The notes beneath the pieces were generated by a model, which was given only the letters and a program-made list of their open reading frames with translations, was not told the DNA's origin and made no database searches. This document shows positions 43,651 through 53,491 of a stretch of 55,185 nt of DNA, one piece after another. The number at the start of each line of letters is the position of its first letter. Within the stretch, counting starts at the first letter, position 1. Source of the DNA: Bifidobacterium biavatii DSM 23969 (GTDB lineage: Bacteria; Actinomycetota; Actinomycetes; Actinomycetales; Bifidobacteriaceae); assembly GCF_000741165.1 (NCBI RefSeq), contig NZ_JGYN01000027.1:1-55185 (forward strand), read 5' to 3'. The position numbers and the translations under genes were made by a program.

Positions 43651-43684
43651 CGATCCCGTGCACGGTGTCTGGGGCACGGGATCG
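43651..43684 (+). terminator. Hairpin after the helicase gene
   Basis: CGATCCCGTGC (43651-43661) and GCACGGGATCG (43674-43684) pair perfectly over 11 bp, 9 bases past the stop. There is no T run. Confidence 0.55.
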
Positions 43685-43786
43685 GCGGTCTCATGGCCGG
43701 CCGGAAATCCGCCGGACGCGCCGCAGCGGGCCACGGCATGGTATCGGGTTTCGTTGCCGGGCGCATACGGCATAAGATGATCCCTC

Positions 43787-44596
43787 GTGACGAATCAAGA
43801 ACCGCTTCCGCCCGCCGGCGTCGCCACGGCCGGCGGCATCCGCATGCGCGCCCTGCGCACCGCGCTGCCTCTCACCCTGCCGATCGCCGCCGGATTCCTG
43901 TTCCTCGGCTGCTCGTACGGCCTGCTCATGCATGCCAAGGGCTTCTCGTTCTGGTATCCGGTGTGCATGGCGTACTTCATCTTCGCCGGGTCGATGGAGT
44001 TCGTGACCGTGAACCTGCTGTTGTCTGCATTCAACCCGATCGCCGCGTTCCTGCTGGCGATCATGGTGAACGCGCGGCATCTGTTCTACGGCCTGTCGAT
44101 GCTTGAACCGTATCGCGGCACCGGCTGGAAGAAACCGTACCTGATTTTCGCGATGTGCGACGAATCGTTCGCGATCAATTCGTCGGCGACGATTCCGGCG
44201 GACGTGGACCGTGGCTGGTTCATGCTGTTCGTGAACCTGCTCAACCGCTGGTATTGGATCATTGGCACGGCGATCGGCTGGCTGGTCGGCGGCCTGCTGC
44301 CGTTCTCCACGAAGGGCATCGAATTCGTGCTCACCGCGCTGTTTTTGGTGATCTTCCTCGATCAGTGGATGGGCCAGAAGCGGCATGTGCCGGCGATGGT
44401 CGGTGTGCTCGCGTCCGCGTTGTGCTTGGTCCTGTTCGGCGCGGACAGGTTCATGATCCCGTCGTTGGTGCTGATGCTGGTGCTGTTCGTCGTGCTGCGG
44501 CCATATTTGGACAAGCCTCGCGACGACGACCGCGATGCGGTGATGGACGATGCCGCGAAGCGCGATGCGACGACGATGGAGGGGGAGTTACGATGA
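43787..44596 (+). CDS. azlC: AzlC-family branched-chain amino acid exporter subunit
   Basis: 269 aa membrane protein, larger subunit of the AzlCD (BrnFE-type) exporter. [23 protein letters not shown] and [40 protein letters not shown] are diagnostic. The GTG at 43787 lacks a ribosome site and follows CATAAGAT by a few bases, so it may be leaderless. The C terminus is long and charged. Its stop overlaps the azlD start (ATGA), showing translational coupling. Confidence 0.92.
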   Translation: MTNQEPLPPAGVATAGGIRMRALRTALPLTLPIAAGFLFLGCSYGLLMHAKGFSFWYPVCMAYFIFAGSMEFVTVNLLLSAFNPIAAFLLAIMVNARHLFYGLSMLEPYRGTGWKKPYLIFAMCDESFAINSSATIPADVDRGWFMLFVNLLNRWYWIIGTAIGWLVGGLLPFSTKGIEFVLTALFLVIFLDQWMGQKRHVPAMVGVLASALCLVLFGADRFMIPSLVLMLVLFVVLRPYLDKPRDDDRDAVMDDAAKRDATTMEGELR

Positions 44597-44928
44597 CCAT
44601 GACGTTTTGGCAGTCCGTGGCGACGATCGCGGTTGTCGCGTTCGGCACGATGCTCACGCGGTTTATTCCGTTCCTGCTGTTCCCCGAGTCGAAGGAGCCG
44701 CCCCGGTTCATCCGGTATCTGGGCAACGTGCTGCCGTATGCGATGACAGGCCTGCTCGTCGTCTACTCGCTCAAGGACGTGTCGCTGGTTTCCGGATCGC
44801 ACGGTGTTCCCGAGGCGATCGCCATGCTGGCGATCATCGGGCTGCACGTGTGGAAGAAGAACATGCTGCTGTCGATTGCCGGCGGCACTATCCTCTACAT
44901 GGCGCTCGTCCAGCTCGTCTTCGTCTGA
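44593..44928 (+). CDS. azlD: AzlD-family branched-chain amino acid exporter subunit
   Basis: 111 aa, four hydrophobic segments, the smaller subunit of the exporter. [14 protein letters not shown] and [25 protein letters not shown] match the family. The GGGGGAG site and ATG lie inside the end of azlC. It is the partner of the gene at 43787. Confidence 0.9.
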   Translation: MTMTFWQSVATIAVVAFGTMLTRFIPFLLFPESKEPPRFIRYLGNVLPYAMTGLLVVYSLKDVSLVSGSHGVPEAIAMLAIIGLHVWKKNMLLSIAGGTILYMALVQLVFV

Positions 44929-45009
44929 CGCGCAGGCGGTCGGTGATGGAAGCCGGCCGTCGGATGCCTTTTTCGTCGTGGAAAGCGTGCCGAAAGAGCA
45001 CGGCGGGCG

Positions 45010-46311
45010 TCAGTCTGCGAGCTGCATCTCATACTTGAGGGTCATGACGCGTTCGGCTGCGCGCGTGGCCTTGTCTGCGAACGCGGCGTCGGCGTGCGCG
45101 CGGGTCAGCAGCCCGTCGAGAATCGGCTGCACGTAGGACAGGTCTCCGATGCACGCCAGATCGCCACCCGCCTCGACGAACCGCACGCCGAGCTGATCGG
45201 CCGGCACGCCGCTCACGGCCGTCGCCGACAGCGAATCGGACGTGACCACGCCCTCATAGCCGGTTGTGCTACGCAGATAGCCGTCGATGATCGTCGACGA
45301 AAACGCGGCCGGATGTTCCGCGTCGATCAGCTGGTAGGTCGCCAGCGACATCATCACCATCGCCGGCTCGGCCTCGCGGATCACGCGTGTGAACGCGCCG
45401 ATTCCCGGTCCGTCCAACGCCGTGGTCGCGTCGACGATGCCGTCCGCGGTGAAATCCGTGTTGCCGCTCACCGCGCCCAGGCCGGGATAATGCTTGACTG
45501 ACGCGGCCACGCCGGCGTCATGCATTCCCTGTACGAACGCGATCGCATGATCGGCGTTGCCGTTCGCATCCAATCCGAAATCACGGTTCAATGCGCCGAT
45601 CGGCGCGTTCGTCGCACGATTCACGCCCACCGTGTCCACGACCGGCGCCAGATCGACGTTGACACCGGCCTGCGCGAGCTGCGCGCCCCACGCCGCTGCC
45701 GCGTTCCGCAGACCGGTCGCATCCATGCGCCCCTGTTCGACGGCCGACGGCATCGCGTCAAAGCCGGGGCCTTGCAAGTGCTGCACGAGGCCGCCCTCCT
45801 GATCGGCGGTTACCAGCAGACGGTTCCCCTCAGGCGCATACGATTGCAGCGCGTCGGTGGCGGTTTTCACCGCGGCAACTCCGCCGTTCCAGTTGCCGAT
45901 GAGCAGTACGGACCCGACATGCCGGTTCGCGATCAGATCCTGCAGTACGGACGGATCATTGCCGACGAACAGCGGCGCCATAACCAGCTGACCGATCCGC
46001 TCCTCGAGGCTCATCGACGCGACCGCGCGTTTCGCCTTGCCGGCGGGGGAGTCGTCGAGTGGGTTGGGCACGGCGCTCGCTTCGTGGTCATTATGATTCG
46101 GCGACGATTGCGGCCGGACGGAGCCGGATTGTCCGGTCGATCCCGGCTCTGATTGTTCCGGTCGCGACGGCCGCGTTTCGGATTGCGCGGGCGCGCCGCC
46201 GTTCGCTGCCGACGATCCGGTCTGCGTGCACCCGCACACCGTTACCGTCACGATCAGACACAGCAGCATCGCCAGCATCGAGCGGATGCGCGAGCTCCGG
46301 CACCGCACCAT
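45010..46311 (-). CDS. Glycoside hydrolase family 3 lipoprotein (beta-N-acetylhexosaminidase-like)
   Basis: About 433 aa. An N-terminal lipoprotein signal (lipobox VCGC, Cys28) is followed by a ~65-residue Ser/Pro/Gln/Glu-rich linker and a GH3 N-terminal barrel: LLVTADQEGGLVQ, KHYPGLGAVSGNTD (the NagZ-like His/Lys loop) and VVTSDSLSATAV with the probable Asp nucleophile. The usual loop KHFPGHG reads KHYPGLG here, so a catalytic residue may be altered. It is surface-anchored and probably acts on peptidoglycan or host N-acetylglucosaminides. ATG at 46311 or GTG at 46308 follows AAAGGA. Confidence 0.87.
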   Translation of the reverse strand: MVRCRSSRIRSMLAMLLCLIVTVTVCGCTQTGSSAANGGAPAQSETRPSRPEQSEPGSTGQSGSVRPQSSPNHNDHEASAVPNPLDDSPAGKAKRAVASMSLEERIGQLVMAPLFVGNDPSVLQDLIANRHVGSVLLIGNWNGGVAAVKTATDALQSYAPEGNRLLVTADQEGGLVQHLQGPGFDAMPSAVEQGRMDATGLRNAAAAWGAQLAQAGVNVDLAPVVDTVGVNRATNAPIGALNRDFGLDANGNADHAIAFVQGMHDAGVAASVKHYPGLGAVSGNTDFTADGIVDATTALDGPGIGAFTRVIREAEPAMVMMSLATYQLIDAEHPAAFSSTIIDGYLRSTTGYEGVVTSDSLSATAVSGVPADQLGVRFVEAGGDLACIGDLSYVQPILDGLLTRAHADAAFADKATRAAERVMTLKYEMQLAD

Positions 46312-46508
46312 CAATCCTTTCACGCGCTTGATTATCGCACATGGGTCCAATCATTCGCCGCACGGATATCCGATGCCAAAGCCGCGCGCGGCGATGGGAG
46401 CGTTGCCATCACGGCGGCAACGCGGGCAACGGGACCCCGAAACGCTACGAGAACACGGGAAAAGCTCTGGGCGAAGATCACTCCGCACCTGACGATACGC
46501 TGGGAGAC

Positions 46509-49500
46509 ATGTCATTTTTCGATGCTTTCGGACCCCTATTTGACCCTGACGAACGCCCTGGCGCAAGTCGGCGCAAGGCCGCGGACGACGATCCGGTGAT
46601 CCTGGACGTGCAGGCGGACGGCGACGACGCGTCATCGTATCAGGCACCCGACGGCGACGCCGGCCAGCCTCCGCGTCGCCCGAACAATCCGCGCATCGCG
46701 CGTCGCCCCAGCCAACCCAAGCCGAGCCGCGGATCGGCGATCCTCATCGGCGTCGTCGCTGCGCTCGCGGTCATCGTCGGCCTGTTCTTCGGCCTCGCCC
46801 AGTTCATCACCGACCTCATGTGGTACGGCCAGCTCGGCTTCCAAAGCGTCGTCTGGACGCAGCTGGGCACCAAGGTCGGCCTGTGGGTCGCCTACGCGCT
46901 GCTCATGGCCCTGACCGGATTCGTGTCCGCCATGCTGGCGATTCGGGCGCGCCCTGACTCGTCCGACGGTTCGACGATCCGATTGAACGGTGATGTGATC
47001 GAAATCGGCAAGGGCGTGGCGTCTAGAACCGCACGTCGCGTAGCCGTCGTCGTGTCGTTGATCGTCGGTGCCGTATTCGGCTCCCAGTTCAACGCGAACT
47101 GGGCCGACGTGCTGCTCATGTTCAACGCGCAGCCGTTCGGCACCACCGACCCGCAGTTCGGTCTCGATAACGGCTTCTACGTGTTCGTGCTGCCCGGCCT
47201 CAAACTCGTCGTGGCCGCCGTCTCCATGCTCCTGTTTATGGGGCTGCTGTTCTCGCTCGTCACGCACGTGCTCATGGGCGGCGTCCGCTTCACCATGCCC
47301 GTGCACGGCCGAGGCATCCTCGACGTGACCAAGCGCGCCCGCCGCCAGATCGCCGTCTGGTTCATGCTCAACATGTTCGCATGGGCCGCACGCCAGGTCA
47401 TCGGCGTGTTCACGCATCTGACCGAACAGGGCAGCCGCATCACCGGCGCGACCTACACGACCGTCAACGCGACCATCCCCGTTACGTTCGTCATGGCCGC
47501 GATCACCGTCATTCTCGGCGTGTTCCTCGGCATTTGGCTCATGAAGTCGCATGCGCTCGAAGGCCCGGCCAAGCCCACCGTGCGTGCGGCCGCCGCGCTC
47601 AAGGCATGGCGGGTGCCCGTCGTCGCCATCGCCTCGGCGCTCGTCGTCTCCATGGTGCTCACCGTCGTCTGGCCGATGCTGCTGCAGCGCTTCAAGGTCA
47701 ACCCGAACGCGCAGGAAATGGAATCTACCTACATCCAGCGCAACATCAAGGCCACGCAGCAGGCGTACGGACTCGACAAGGTGAAGGTCGAACAGTATCA
47801 GGTCACCACCAAGGGCGAATCCGGCGCGCTCGCCAGCGAGGCGGACACCACCGCGCAGATCCGACTGCTCGACCCGCAGATCGTCTCCCCGACGTTCAAG
47901 CAGCTGCAGCAGTCCAAGCAGTACTACACGTTTGCCGACACGCTCGCCGTCGACAAGTACGAGGTCGACGGCGAAAGCCAGGACACGGTGATCGCCGCGC
48001 GCGAGCTCGACCTTGACGGACTTGACAACCGCAACTGGGTCAACGACCACACCGTGTACACGCACGGCTACGGCGTCGTCGCTGCATACGGCAACAAGGT
48101 GACCGCCGACGGTCAGCCGAAGTTCTTCGAATCCGGCATCCCCACCCAGGGCAAGCTCACCGACTCCGAGAAGTACGAGCCGCGCATCTACTTCTCTCCG
48201 AACGCGACCGAATACTCGATCGTCGGTGCGCCGGAAGGCACCAAGTCGTGGGAGTTTGACTATCCGACCGGTTCCGAGGGTGCAACCACCACGTTCAAGG
48301 GCGACGGCGGCCCATCAGTCGGCAACATCTTCTCCCGTCTGCTGTACGCGATCCGCTTCGGCTCCGACCAGATCCTCTTCTCCGACCGTGTGACCAGCGC
48401 CTCACAGATCCTCTACGACCGTTCCCCGAAGACGCGCGTCGCCAAGGTCGCCCCGTACTTGACGCTCGACGGCCGCGTCTACCCGGCGGTCGTGGACGGA
48501 CGCGTCAAGTGGATCGTCGACGGCTACACGACCTCCGACGCGTACCCGTACTCGCAGATGACCGACCTGGGCGCGGCCACCGCCGACTCGACCACGGAAA
48601 CGTCGGACACGGTGCAGGGCCTCGGCTCGCAGCAGGCCAACTACATCCGCAACTCGGTCAAGGCCACCGTCGACGCGTACGACGGCTCCGTCGACCTGTA
48701 CGTGTGGGACACATCCGACCCGGTCATCAAGGCGTGGCAGCGGATCTTCCCCGGCCAGTACCACCAGCTCTCCGACATCTCCGGCGACCTGATGAGCCAC
48801 CTGCGCTACCCGGAAAACCTGTTCAAGGTGCAGCGCGAGCTGCTCGCCAAGTACCACGTCTCGTCGGCCAACCAGTTCTTCTCCGGTGAGGACTTCTGGC
48901 AGACGCCCGTCGACCCGACCGAATCCGAGGCCGCGCAGGCCAAGGACATCCTGCAGCCGCCCTACTATCTGACGCTGCAGACCGGCGGCACGAACGAGCC
49001 GATCTTCTCGCTGACCTCCTCGTACATCCCCGCCGGCACGTCCACGCGCGAAATCCTCACCGGCTTCCTGTCGGTCGACTCCGACGCCGGCAACGAGCAG
49101 GGCGTGATCGGCGCGAACTACGGCACGATACGCCTTCAGGAACTGCCGAAGGACTCCAACGTGCCCGGCCCCGGACAGGCACAGAACAACTTCAACGCGG
49201 ACGCCGACGTGTCCAAGGAGCTGAACCTCCTGCAGTCCGGTTCCACGAACGTGGTGCGCGGCAACCTGCTCACCCTGCCGCTCGGCGGCGGACTCGTGTA
49301 CGTGCAGCCCGTGTATGTGAAGTCGAGCGGCTCGACGTCGTTCCCGCTGCTCAAGAAGGTGCTCGTCGCTTTCGGCGATCAGGTCGGCTTTGCCGATACG
49401 CTCGACGAGGCGCTTGACCAGGTGTTCGGCGGCGATTCCGGCGCGTCCGCCGGCGACGCGGAGAACGCGGCCGGCGGGTCGGGCGGTGCTACGCCCGGTT

Positions 49501-49766
49501 CCGGTTCGACGACGAGCGGCGGTTCGGACACATCGAACGGTTCGTCCGGCACGGACAAGGGCAACGGTACAGCGTCCGGCGGTTCGGCGTCCGGCTCGGG
49601 TTCGGCGTCGGCGAACGCCGATCTCAAGGCCGCGCTCGAAGATGCTGCGCAGGCGATGAAGGACTCCGACGCCGCCCTGAAGAAGGGCGACTGGTCCGCC
49701 TACGGCGACGCCCAGAAGCAGCTGCAGGAGGCGATCAACAAGGCGCTCGAACTCGAACAGCAGTAA
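46509..49766 (+). CDS. UPF0182-family large membrane protein
   Basis: 1085 aa from the ATG at 46509 (GGGAG just ahead). After a polar N terminus come about seven TM segments (~75-370), including DLMWYGQLGFQSVVWTQLGTK, the family hallmark, then a large exterior domain rich in AYDGSVDLYVWD-type motifs. The end is a Gly/Ser/Thr-rich linker (~1000-1045) followed by a short charged helix (LKAALEDAAQAMKDSDAAL). This protein occurs across actinobacteria; its function is unknown. It is divergent from the GH3 lipoprotein. Confidence 0.93.
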   Translation: MSFFDAFGPLFDPDERPGASRRKAADDDPVILDVQADGDDASSYQAPDGDAGQPPRRPNNPRIARRPSQPKPSRGSAILIGVVAALAVIVGLFFGLAQFITDLMWYGQLGFQSVVWTQLGTKVGLWVAYALLMALTGFVSAMLAIRARPDSSDGSTIRLNGDVIEIGKGVASRTARRVAVVVSLIVGAVFGSQFNANWADVLLMFNAQPFGTTDPQFGLDNGFYVFVLPGLKLVVAAVSMLLFMGLLFSLVTHVLMGGVRFTMPVHGRGILDVTKRARRQIAVWFMLNMFAWAARQVIGVFTHLTEQGSRITGATYTTVNATIPVTFVMAAITVILGVFLGIWLMKSHALEGPAKPTVRAAAALKAWRVPVVAIASALVVSMVLTVVWPMLLQRFKVNPNAQEMESTYIQRNIKATQQAYGLDKVKVEQYQVTTKGESGALASEADTTAQIRLLDPQIVSPTFKQLQQSKQYYTFADTLAVDKYEVDGESQDTVIAARELDLDGLDNRNWVNDHTVYTHGYGVVAAYGNKVTADGQPKFFESGIPTQGKLTDSEKYEPRIYFSPNATEYSIVGAPEGTKSWEFDYPTGSEGATTTFKGDGGPSVGNIFSRLLYAIRFGSDQILFSDRVTSASQILYDRSPKTRVAKVAPYLTLDGRVYPAVVDGRVKWIVDGYTTSDAYPYSQMTDLGAATADSTTETSDTVQGLGSQQANYIRNSVKATVDAYDGSVDLYVWDTSDPVIKAWQRIFPGQYHQLSDISGDLMSHLRYPENLFKVQRELLAKYHVSSANQFFSGEDFWQTPVDPTESEAAQAKDILQPPYYLTLQTGGTNEPIFSLTSSYIPAGTSTREILTGFLSVDSDAGNEQGVIGANYGTIRLQELPKDSNVPGPGQAQNNFNADADVSKELNLLQSGSTNVVRGNLLTLPLGGGLVYVQPVYVKSSGSTSFPLLKKVLVAFGDQVGFADTLDEALDQVFGGDSGASAGDAENAAGGSGGATPGSGSTTSGGSDTSNGSSGTDKGNGTASGGSASGSGSASANADLKAALEDAAQAMKDSDAALKKGDWSAYGDAQKQLQEAINKALELEQQ

Positions 49767-49807
49767 GTCGCTTGCCTGCGGTTCGATTATCATCGGCCGA
49801 ACAATAA

Positions 49808-49853
49808 CGAGGGGCCGCGGTTCATTCCGTCATGGATGAACCGCGGCCCCTCG
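49808..49853. terminator. Bidirectional terminator hairpin
   Basis: An 18-bp perfect stem (CGAGGGGCCGCGGTTCAT, 49808-49825, and its complement, 49836-49853) lies between the converging UPF0182 and ABC permease genes. Confidence 0.8.
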
Positions 49854-49917
49854 CGTCATATCACCGTGCGCATATCACCTGTCGTCGTGCATCGTCGCCG
49901 CGTGAATGGCGCGACGA

Positions 49918-50718
49918 TCACTCGTCCGGATTCTCGTCGTTCTCGACCGGCCCGAGCAGGACGCGCTCGCACACGTTCACGATGGCCATAAGCAGCACGG
50001 TCAATGCGACGATCACGATCGTCGCGGAGAAGATCAGCGGCGTACGGAACGAGTTGTACGCGGCCTGCAGCCAAATGCCGAGACCCTTGCGCGCGCCCAG
50101 ATACTCGGCCGTCGTCGCCGTGGCGAAAATGTATGCGGCGCTGATGCGCACGCCGCCGAAGATCTGACGGGCCGCCACACGCAACTTGACGTGCCACAGC
50201 GTCCACACCGGGGTCGCGCCGCAGGTCAGCGCCACATCCGAATAGAACTGCGGCACGGCCTTGAGTCCACGGATCGTCTGCACGGCGATCGGGAACAGCC
50301 CCCAGAACGCGGTGATGACGATCTTGCCGGAAATCTCAAAACCGAACCAGATCAGAAACAGCGGGGCGATCGTGATCAGCGGCATCGTCTGCGCCGCATA
50401 CAGCAGCGGATACAGAGCGGCGTTCAGCGTGCGGAAGCAGTAGAACGCGATGCCGACCAGAATGCCAGACAGCACGGCGAACGCGAAGCCAACGAATCCC
50501 TCGAACGCGGTCACCTGCGTCGCCGGCCACAACGTTGGCCACGCGTCGATCGTCGCCTGCACGATCTGCGTGGGGGAGGAGAACATGCTCGCCGGAATGT
50601 GCGCAAGCCGCACCCAGCCCTCCCATACCGCCAACAGCACGATCACGGCCGTCGTCGTCGCAATGCGGTCCTTGACGCGCTCGCGGCGTTCCTCTTGGTC
50701 TTTGCGCTGAGTATCCAT
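49918..50718 (-). CDS. ABC transporter permease (ThiX/SsuC-like)
   Basis: 266 aa inner-membrane protein with about six TM segments. The EAA loop reads ALTCGATPVWTLWHVKLRVAARQIFGGVRISAA, as in BPD_transp_1 permeases for thiamine precursors, sulfonates or riboflavin. The ATG at 50718 follows GGGAAGG; longer forms would run into the divergent regulatory region. Its likely partner is the NMT1-like binding protein at 51101. No ATPase gene is present in the window. Confidence 0.88.
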   Translation of the reverse strand: MDTQRKDQEERRERVKDRIATTTAVIVLLAVWEGWVRLAHIPASMFSSPTQIVQATIDAWPTLWPATQVTAFEGFVGFAFAVLSGILVGIAFYCFRTLNAALYPLLYAAQTMPLITIAPLFLIWFGFEISGKIVITAFWGLFPIAVQTIRGLKAVPQFYSDVALTCGATPVWTLWHVKLRVAARQIFGGVRISAAYIFATATTAEYLGARKGLGIWLQAAYNSFRTPLIFSATIVIVALTVLLMAIVNVCERVLLGPVENDENPDE

Positions 50719-51100
50719 CGTCACCTTCCCCTTTCCGTGGGGTGTCTCGTTCCTCACAGCCGGAAGGCGACCTGCGGTAAGGTGAGGAGCCCGCGCGCCG
50801 TTCCGTCCGAAACCCAACAAGCCGTACGCATACGGCCATATGGCCATGACCCATTATGAACGGTTCGCGGACTTTGCCCGAACGCCGGCCCGGATTGTCT
50901 GACGAACCGGTACAATGGCAGTGCTTCAGCGCCAATGTGTGGCAAACCGGCCGGAATGGATTGAGAGCGACGGCCGGGGGCATTGGGCAAGCGGAATCAG
51001 GCCCTCCGGTCGTGCTCTGCCGAACTCCGCTTGAAAGCGTCCCAGAGCGCGGCGCGCGGCAATGCCGCGTTGGGAGAAGAAACTGATTTAGGGAATCATC
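50719..51100. promoter_or_regulatory. Divergent promoter region and structured leader of the binding-protein gene
   Basis: 382 bp without a gene. TACAAT at 50911-50916 could be the -10 for the plus-strand gene, leaving a leader of about 180 nt. That leader can fold: AAGCGGA (50989-50995) with TCCGCTT (51026-51032), and CGCGGC (51055-51060) with GCCGCG (51064-51069). I could not match it to the TPP, FMN, cobalamin or purine riboswitch consensus by eye. Confidence 0.4.
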
Positions 51101-52192
51101 ATGACTTTCACGTCAACCATGCGTAAAACCGTCACCCACGTGCTTGCGGCCACCGCCGCCGCGGCCATGGCATTCGCCGTCGCAGGCTGCGGCAACACCG
51201 CCAACAACGCCTCCGACACCTCGTCGAACAAGCTCACCAAGGTCACGTTCATGCTCGCGTGGACGGCCGACACCAACCACATTGGTGTGTACGTGGCCAA
51301 GAACAAGGGCTACTTCAAGAATGCCGGACTCGATGTCGACATCGTCGCCGTCGCGCAGGCCGGCGCCGAACAGGCTGTGAACAACGGCGTCGCCGAATTC
51401 GCGCTGTCCAACCTGTACAACGCGGCCAGCTACACAGACCTCAAGGGCGCGCACATCAAGCAGGTCCTGCAGGTCCAGCAGAAGCCGAGCGCCATCTGGT
51501 GCGCGCTCGCCAGCAACACGTCCATCAAGTCCCCGAAGGACTTCGACGGCAAGACCTTCGCCACGTTCGGCGGCAACGAGTCCGACATCGTCATCAAGCG
51601 CATGATCCAGAACGACGGCGGCAAGGGCGAGTTCGACAAGGTCACCGTCGGCACGTCCACGTTCAAGACGCTCGAATCCGGCAAGGCCGACTTCGGCGGC
51701 TTCTACGCCACCTGGGAGGGCGTGCAGGCCGAAATGTACGGCCCGCAGCTCAACTGCTTCAGCGAGCCCGACTACGGCGTGCCCGGCAACGGCGACGCGA
51801 TCGGCATCATCACCAGCGACAAGATGATCAAGGAGAAGCCGGACGTCGTGCGCAAGTTCGTGCAGGCCGCCCAGCAGGGCTACGAGTACGCGTACTCGAA
51901 CCCGGACGATGCCGCAGCCATCCTCTCCAAGGACGCCGCCGACTACAACCTCGAGGAGGCGTTCGTCAAGAAGAGCATGCACGTGATCGTCGATGGCCAG
52001 TACTGGGGCGATCCGGCCAAGATCAAGGACGGCTCGTTCGTGCTCGGCACTAACGACTTCGTCGAAACGCAGAAGCGCTTCGATTTCCTCGGCGAGGGCC
52101 ACGCCTACACCGACGCCAACGGCAACCCGACCGACAAGGTCCCGCAGGCCAAGGACGGCGCCACCAACGAATTCCTGAAGGGAGCCAAGTAA
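51101..52192 (+). CDS. ABC transporter substrate-binding lipoprotein (NMT1/ThiY-like)
   Basis: 363 aa. The signal peptide ends at lipobox AVAGC (Cys30). The mature part starts KVTFMLAWTADTNHIGVYVAKNKGYF, the NMT1/THI5-like fold that binds pyrimidine-type ligands, riboflavin or related molecules, and continues with GGNESDIVIKRMI. It is divergent from a matching permease and is followed 2 bases later by a nucleoside hydrolase, so a nucleoside- or pyrimidine-related ligand is plausible. The ligand is not determined. Confidence 0.88.
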   Translation: MTFTSTMRKTVTHVLAATAAAAMAFAVAGCGNTANNASDTSSNKLTKVTFMLAWTADTNHIGVYVAKNKGYFKNAGLDVDIVAVAQAGAEQAVNNGVAEFALSNLYNAASYTDLKGAHIKQVLQVQQKPSAIWCALASNTSIKSPKDFDGKTFATFGGNESDIVIKRMIQNDGGKGEFDKVTVGTSTFKTLESGKADFGGFYATWEGVQAEMYGPQLNCFSEPDYGVPGNGDAIGIITSDKMIKEKPDVVRKFVQAAQQGYEYAYSNPDDAAAILSKDAADYNLEEAFVKKSMHVIVDGQYWGDPAKIKDGSFVLGTNDFVETQKRFDFLGEGHAYTDANGNPTDKVPQAKDGATNEFLKGAK

Positions 52193-52194
52193 CC

Positions 52195-53385
52195 ATGACC
52201 CGCCTCGTGCTCGACGTCGACACTGGCATCGACGACACCCTCGCCCTGTGCTATCTGCTCGCCTCGCCCGAGGCCGAGCTCATGGGCGTCGTCGGCACCT
52301 ACGGCAACGTGACAGCGCGCGATTCCGTGCGCAATAACCATGCCGTGCTGCGACTGTTCGGGCGCGAGGACATTCCGGTCATGCTCGGATGCGAGGCGCC
52401 GTCCTGGTCCGACCTGTTCGAGGTCGACGAGGGCTGTGCCCGCTTCCACGGCTCCAATGGACTCGGCAACGTCGATCCGAAGGACTATCTGACGGATGAC
52501 GACGTTGCCGCAGTCGGCGCAAGTCGCGGCAATACGGACGCCACGCATGATGCGGCGCTCGCCGACACGATCGATGTGACTGATGCGGGCGACGATCTCG
52601 CGTCGTCCGCGCGTCCATCCGTTGCTGCATTCCGTACGCGACTGACCAAGTCTGTCGGCGGCGAACGCGTCGACGTCGAGACGACTGCCGAATCCGCGGC
52701 GCTCGCCGACGCGGCCGCCGCATCGCGTGAAGGCGCGGGCGTGCGGTTCATCGTCGACGCGGTGCGCGCGTACGGCCGCGACGTGACGATCGTCGCCACC
52801 GGCCCGCTCACCGACGTGGATGCGGCCATCCGGTTCGCACCCGACATCGTGCCGAACCTGCGCCTCGTCATCATGGGCGGCTCGCTCACGCAGGAGGGTA
52901 ACTGCTACGACCTGATCTGCGAAACCAACATTTTCCAGGATCCTGAAGCCGCGAACCGAGTGTTCCGCTCCGGCGCGGACGTGACCATGATTGGTCTCGA
53001 CGTGACCCACCAGTGCCTGATGACGCGCGCCGACGCCGACCTGTGGCGTGCGACCGGCACTCGCCGCGGCGCATTCCTCGCCGACATGGTCCGCTTCTAC
53101 ATCAACGCGAACGAGGCCAGCGACCCGATCTTCCTCGCCGGCAGCCCGCTGCACGATCCGCTCGCCGCGGCCGTCGCGCTCGATCGGGCGCTCGTCGGCC
53201 TGTTCGACGTCAACATGATGACCGAAACGGCCACTGGCAACGGGCACGGCTTCCGCGGACGCACCATCGGCGACCCGACCAGGCTGCGCGAGTCGCGCAA
53301 AACATCTCACGTCGCGCTCACCGTCGACGCGCCGTGCTTCACTGCACGGTTCCGCGACCGGCTCGCCGGACTGTGCGCGGCGTAA
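52195..53385 (+). CDS. Inosine/uridine-preferring nucleoside hydrolase family protein
   Basis: 396 aa enzyme cleaving the N-glycosidic bond of nucleosides to base and ribose. The Ca-binding DVDTGIDD (8-14), GVVGTYGNVT, VIMGGS and the C-terminal SPLHDPLAAA are family motifs. An Ala/Asp/Ser-rich insert of ~75 residues (~102-175, VGASRGNTDATHDAALAD) interrupts the core after YLTDDD and is unusual. The start lies two bases past the stop of the binding-protein gene, indicating one operon; together they suggest nucleoside or pyrimidine salvage. Confidence 0.9.
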   Translation: MTRLVLDVDTGIDDTLALCYLLASPEAELMGVVGTYGNVTARDSVRNNHAVLRLFGREDIPVMLGCEAPSWSDLFEVDEGCARFHGSNGLGNVDPKDYLTDDDVAAVGASRGNTDATHDAALADTIDVTDAGDDLASSARPSVAAFRTRLTKSVGGERVDVETTAESAALADAAAASREGAGVRFIVDAVRAYGRDVTIVATGPLTDVDAAIRFAPDIVPNLRLVIMGGSLTQEGNCYDLICETNIFQDPEAANRVFRSGADVTMIGLDVTHQCLMTRADADLWRATGTRRGAFLADMVRFYINANEASDPIFLAGSPLHDPLAAAVALDRALVGLFDVNMMTETATGNGHGFRGRTIGDPTRLRESRKTSHVALTVDAPCFTARFRDRLAGLCAA

Positions 53386-53427
53386 GCGGCGCAGAACGGG
53401 CGATCGGGCTACGACCGTGCACGTGCG

Positions 53428-53475
53428 ACCGGACGGTGTGCGTGACGCGATGATGCGTGACGCACACCGTCCGGT
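53428..53475. terminator. Very long hairpin after the nucleoside hydrolase gene
   Basis: Two 21-nt arms (53428-53448 and 53455-53475) pair at 20 of 21 positions around the 6-nt loop GATGAT. There is no T run. The element ends 16 bases before the next start codon, so it may be a terminator, an operator or both. Confidence 0.6.
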
Positions 53476-53491
53476 GCTATGGTCGGTAACC

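Noticed and set aside
50917..51100. TPP, FMN, cobalamin or purine riboswitch
   Set aside because: None of the conserved core strings of these classes was found; only generic hairpins are visible.
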